Shown piece by piece: positions 62,557-64,000 of a stretch of DNA of 64,000 nt. The stretch is taken from assembly GCF_000372965.1 (NCBI RefSeq), contig NZ_KB890024.1, positions 496,001-560,000 of the forward strand. The letters run 5' to 3'. How positions within the stretch are numbered: the stretch's first letter is position 1; each line of letters opens with the position of its first letter. Position numbers and translations under genes: made by a program. Source of the stretch: Hoeflea sp. 108. Its GTDB lineage: Bacteria > Pseudomonadota > Alphaproteobacteria > Rhizobiales > Rhizobiaceae. A model generated the notes under the pieces. That model did not search any database. It worked only from the letters and a program-made list of their open reading frames with translations, and was not told where the DNA came from.

Positions 62557-64000
62557 ATGAGCACCCATAAACCAGCGGGCCTTCTCGACACCCGCATCCT
62601 CCTTCCGGCGATCGGCGATGCCTTCAGGAAGCTCGACCCGCGAAGCCTGGCCAAGAACCCGGTCATGTTCGTCGTCGCGGTCGTCTCGGCTCTGACCACG
62701 GTCCTGTTCGTCAGGGACCTCGCCACCGGCGCCGGCGGCCTCGGCTTCTCGCTCCAGATCATCATCTGGCTCTGGTTCACCGTGCTGTTCGCCAACTTCG
62801 CCGAAGCTGTCGCCGAAGGCCGCGGCAAGGCCCAGGCCGATTCGCTGCGCAAGGCACGTACCGAAACCCAGGCCAAGCTGCTTGACGGCGACAGCCGTAC
62901 CGCCTGGAAGATGGTTCCGGGCACCAGCCTCAAGGTCGGCCAGGTCGTTCTCGTCGAGGCCGGCGACATCATCCCCTCCGATGGCGAAGTCATCGAGGGC
63001 GTGGCCTCCGTCAACGAGGCCGCCATCACGGGCGAATCCGCACCGGTCATCCGCGAATCCGGCGGCGACCGTTCGGCTGTCACCGGCGGCACCCAGGTGC
63101 TGTCGGACTGGATCCGCGTGCGCATCACTGCCGCTGCGGGCTCGACCTTCCTCGACCGCATGATCTCCCTGGTCGAGGGCGCTGAGCGCCAGAAAACGCC
63201 CAACGAGATCGCGCTCAACATCCTGCTCGCCGGCATGACGCTGATCTTCGTCTTGGCCGTCGCCACGATCCCGAGCTTCGCCACCTATGCCGGCGGCTAC
63301 ATTCCGGTCATCGTGCTGGTCGCGCTGTTCGTGACGTTGATCCCCACCACCATCGGTGCGCTGCTGTCGGCCATCGGCATCGCCGGCATGGACCGTCTCG
63401 TCCGCTTCAACGTGCTCGCCATGTCCGGCCGCGCCGTTGAGGCCGCCGGCGACGTCGACACGCTTTTGCTCGACAAGACCGGCACCATCACGCTCGGCAA
63501 CCGGCAGGCCACCGAGTTCCGTCCGGTCAAGGGCGTCAGCGAGCAGGAACTGGCCGACGCCGCCCAGCTCGCCTCGCTCGCCGACGAAACGCCGGAGGGA
63601 CGCTCCATCGTCGTGCTCGCCAAGGAGCGGTACGGCATCCGCGCCCGCGACATGGGCTCGCTGCACGCCCATTTTGTGCCCTTCACTGCCCAGAGCCGGA
63701 TGAGCGGCGTCGATTTCGACGGCTCATCGATCCGCAAGGGTGCGGTGGATTCGGTGCTTGCCCATGTGAAGTCGATCGCGGCTTCCGCCTCGGGCACGCC
63801 GGCTGACAGCGAGGCCGTTCGCAACGTCCAGGCGATTTCGGACGAGATCGCCAAGCTCGGCGGCACGCCGCTGGCCGTCGTGCGTGATGCCCGCCTGCTC
63901 GGCATCATCTACCTCAAGGACATCGTCAAGGGCGGTATCAAGGAGCGCTTCACCGAGCTACGCCGCATGGGCATTCGCACCGTCATGATCACGGGCGACA
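62557..64000 (+). CDS. kdpB: Potassium-transporting ATPase ATP-binding subunit KdpB (partial)
   Basis: The first 481 residues of KdpB, cut by the right edge. It is the P-type ATPase subunit that phosphorylates itself at D306 in LLLDKTGTITLGN. Other features: transmembrane region from LAKNPVMFVVAVVSALTTVL, the actuator loop EAAITGESAPV (TGES), LIPTTIGALLSAIG, and the nucleotide domain with FTAQSRMSGVD and KGAVDS. The last visible residues RTVMITGD are the start of the hinge motif. kdpC and a kdpDE sensor pair would be expected beyond the window. Confidence 0.97.
   Translation, partial: MSTHKPAGLLDTRILLPAIGDAFRKLDPRSLAKNPVMFVVAVVSALTTVLFVRDLATGAGGLGFSLQIIIWLWFTVLFANFAEAVAEGRGKAQADSLRKARTETQAKLLDGDSRTAWKMVPGTSLKVGQVVLVEAGDIIPSDGEVIEGVASVNEAAITGESAPVIRESGGDRSAVTGGTQVLSDWIRVRITAAAGSTFLDRMISLVEGAERQKTPNEIALNILLAGMTLIFVLAVATIPSFATYAGGYIPVIVLVALFVTLIPTTIGALLSAIGIAGMDRLVRFNVLAMSGRAVEAAGDVDTLLLDKTGTITLGNRQATEFRPVKGVSEQELADAAQLASLADETPEGRSIVVLAKERYGIRARDMGSLHAHFVPFTAQSRMSGVDFDGSSIRKGAVDSVLAHVKSIAASASGTPADSEAVRNVQAISDEIAKLGGTPLAVVRDARLLGIIYLKDIVKGGIKERFTELRRMGIRTVMITGD

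Noticed and set aside
60763..63672. A very long open frame on the minus strand opposite kdpA and kdpB
   Set aside because: The composition (His/Asp/Glu/Arg-rich, no fold-like patterns) is that of an antisense shadow of G+C-rich genes; kdpA and kdpB on the other strand are unmistakable.

Overview
The window is G+C-rich chromosomal DNA from an alphaproteobacterium, most likely order Hyphomicrobiales and the Phyllobacteriaceae (Mesorhizobium/Aminobacter type). This is inferred from the gene set and order (ubiE-ubiB near coaBC, rhizobial-type AnmK, kdpFABC preceded by a palindromic repeat of rhizobial style) and from the density of ABC sugar and peptide importers. It was read from sequence alone, with no database search.

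1-9.7 kb: two tandem NMT1/SsuA-type binding proteins (the first runs off the left edge) face a divergent LysR regulator. A DUF1993 gene follows, then a leader rich in inverted repeats. After it comes a complete ABC sugar importer (ATPase, Tat-type binding protein, two permeases) with a xylose-isomerase-like TIM-barrel enzyme.

9.9-21.9 kb: a divergent sugar-catabolic cluster around a ROK regulator. Leftward are a MalK-type ATPase, a PfkB kinase resembling sulfofructose kinase YihV, and a putative class I aldolase. Rightward are a fucose-isomerase-fold enzyme, a GH31 glycosidase, a binding protein, two permeases and an enolase-superfamily dehydratase. Together they form a glycosidase, isomerase, kinase, aldolase route for an unidentified sugar. 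This is the best candidate here for an undescribed pathway.

21.9-27.4 kb: a RidA homologue, then a tightly coupled operon of creatininase-family amidohydrolase, FAD-linked oxidase, ferredoxin-reductase-like flavoprotein and cytosine-deaminase-like amidohydrolase. It looks like a route for a nitrogenous or cyclic amide compound of unknown identity.

27.4-39.1 kb: a peptidoglycan-recycling island. It holds an RpiR/MurR-type regulator, a MurA paralogue, a BadF-type amino-sugar kinase, MurQ, a Dpp/Opp-type ABC importer, a cytoplasmic SxxK serine hydrolase and AnmK. Three copies of the palindrome GGAAT-N5-ATTCC/T lie in its two regulatory gaps. One fills the -35/-10 spacer ahead of murQ, so this is very probably the regulator's operator.

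39.1-44.6 kb: GNAT enzyme, a decayed gene on the 3' side of tRNA-Ser(GGA), two small membrane proteins, MsrA, a BMP-family nucleoside-binding protein with a strong terminator, a VOC protein and SlyX.

44.7-55.6 kb: nucleoside uptake and salvage (ABC ATPase, two permeases, cytidine deaminase, purine nucleoside phosphorylase, thymidine phosphorylase, and further on uracil phosphoribosyltransferase and adenosine deaminase). An MFS exporter/AraC divergent pair and a retropepsin-like protease are interspersed.

55.7-64 kb: ubiE-ubiB, a repeat cluster plus VapC-toxin remnant, a cysteine-free CoaBC, a glutathione S-transferase, and the potassium transporter genes kdpF-kdpA-kdpB (kdpB cut by the right edge) preceded by a 26-residue membrane peptide gene and a palindromic element.
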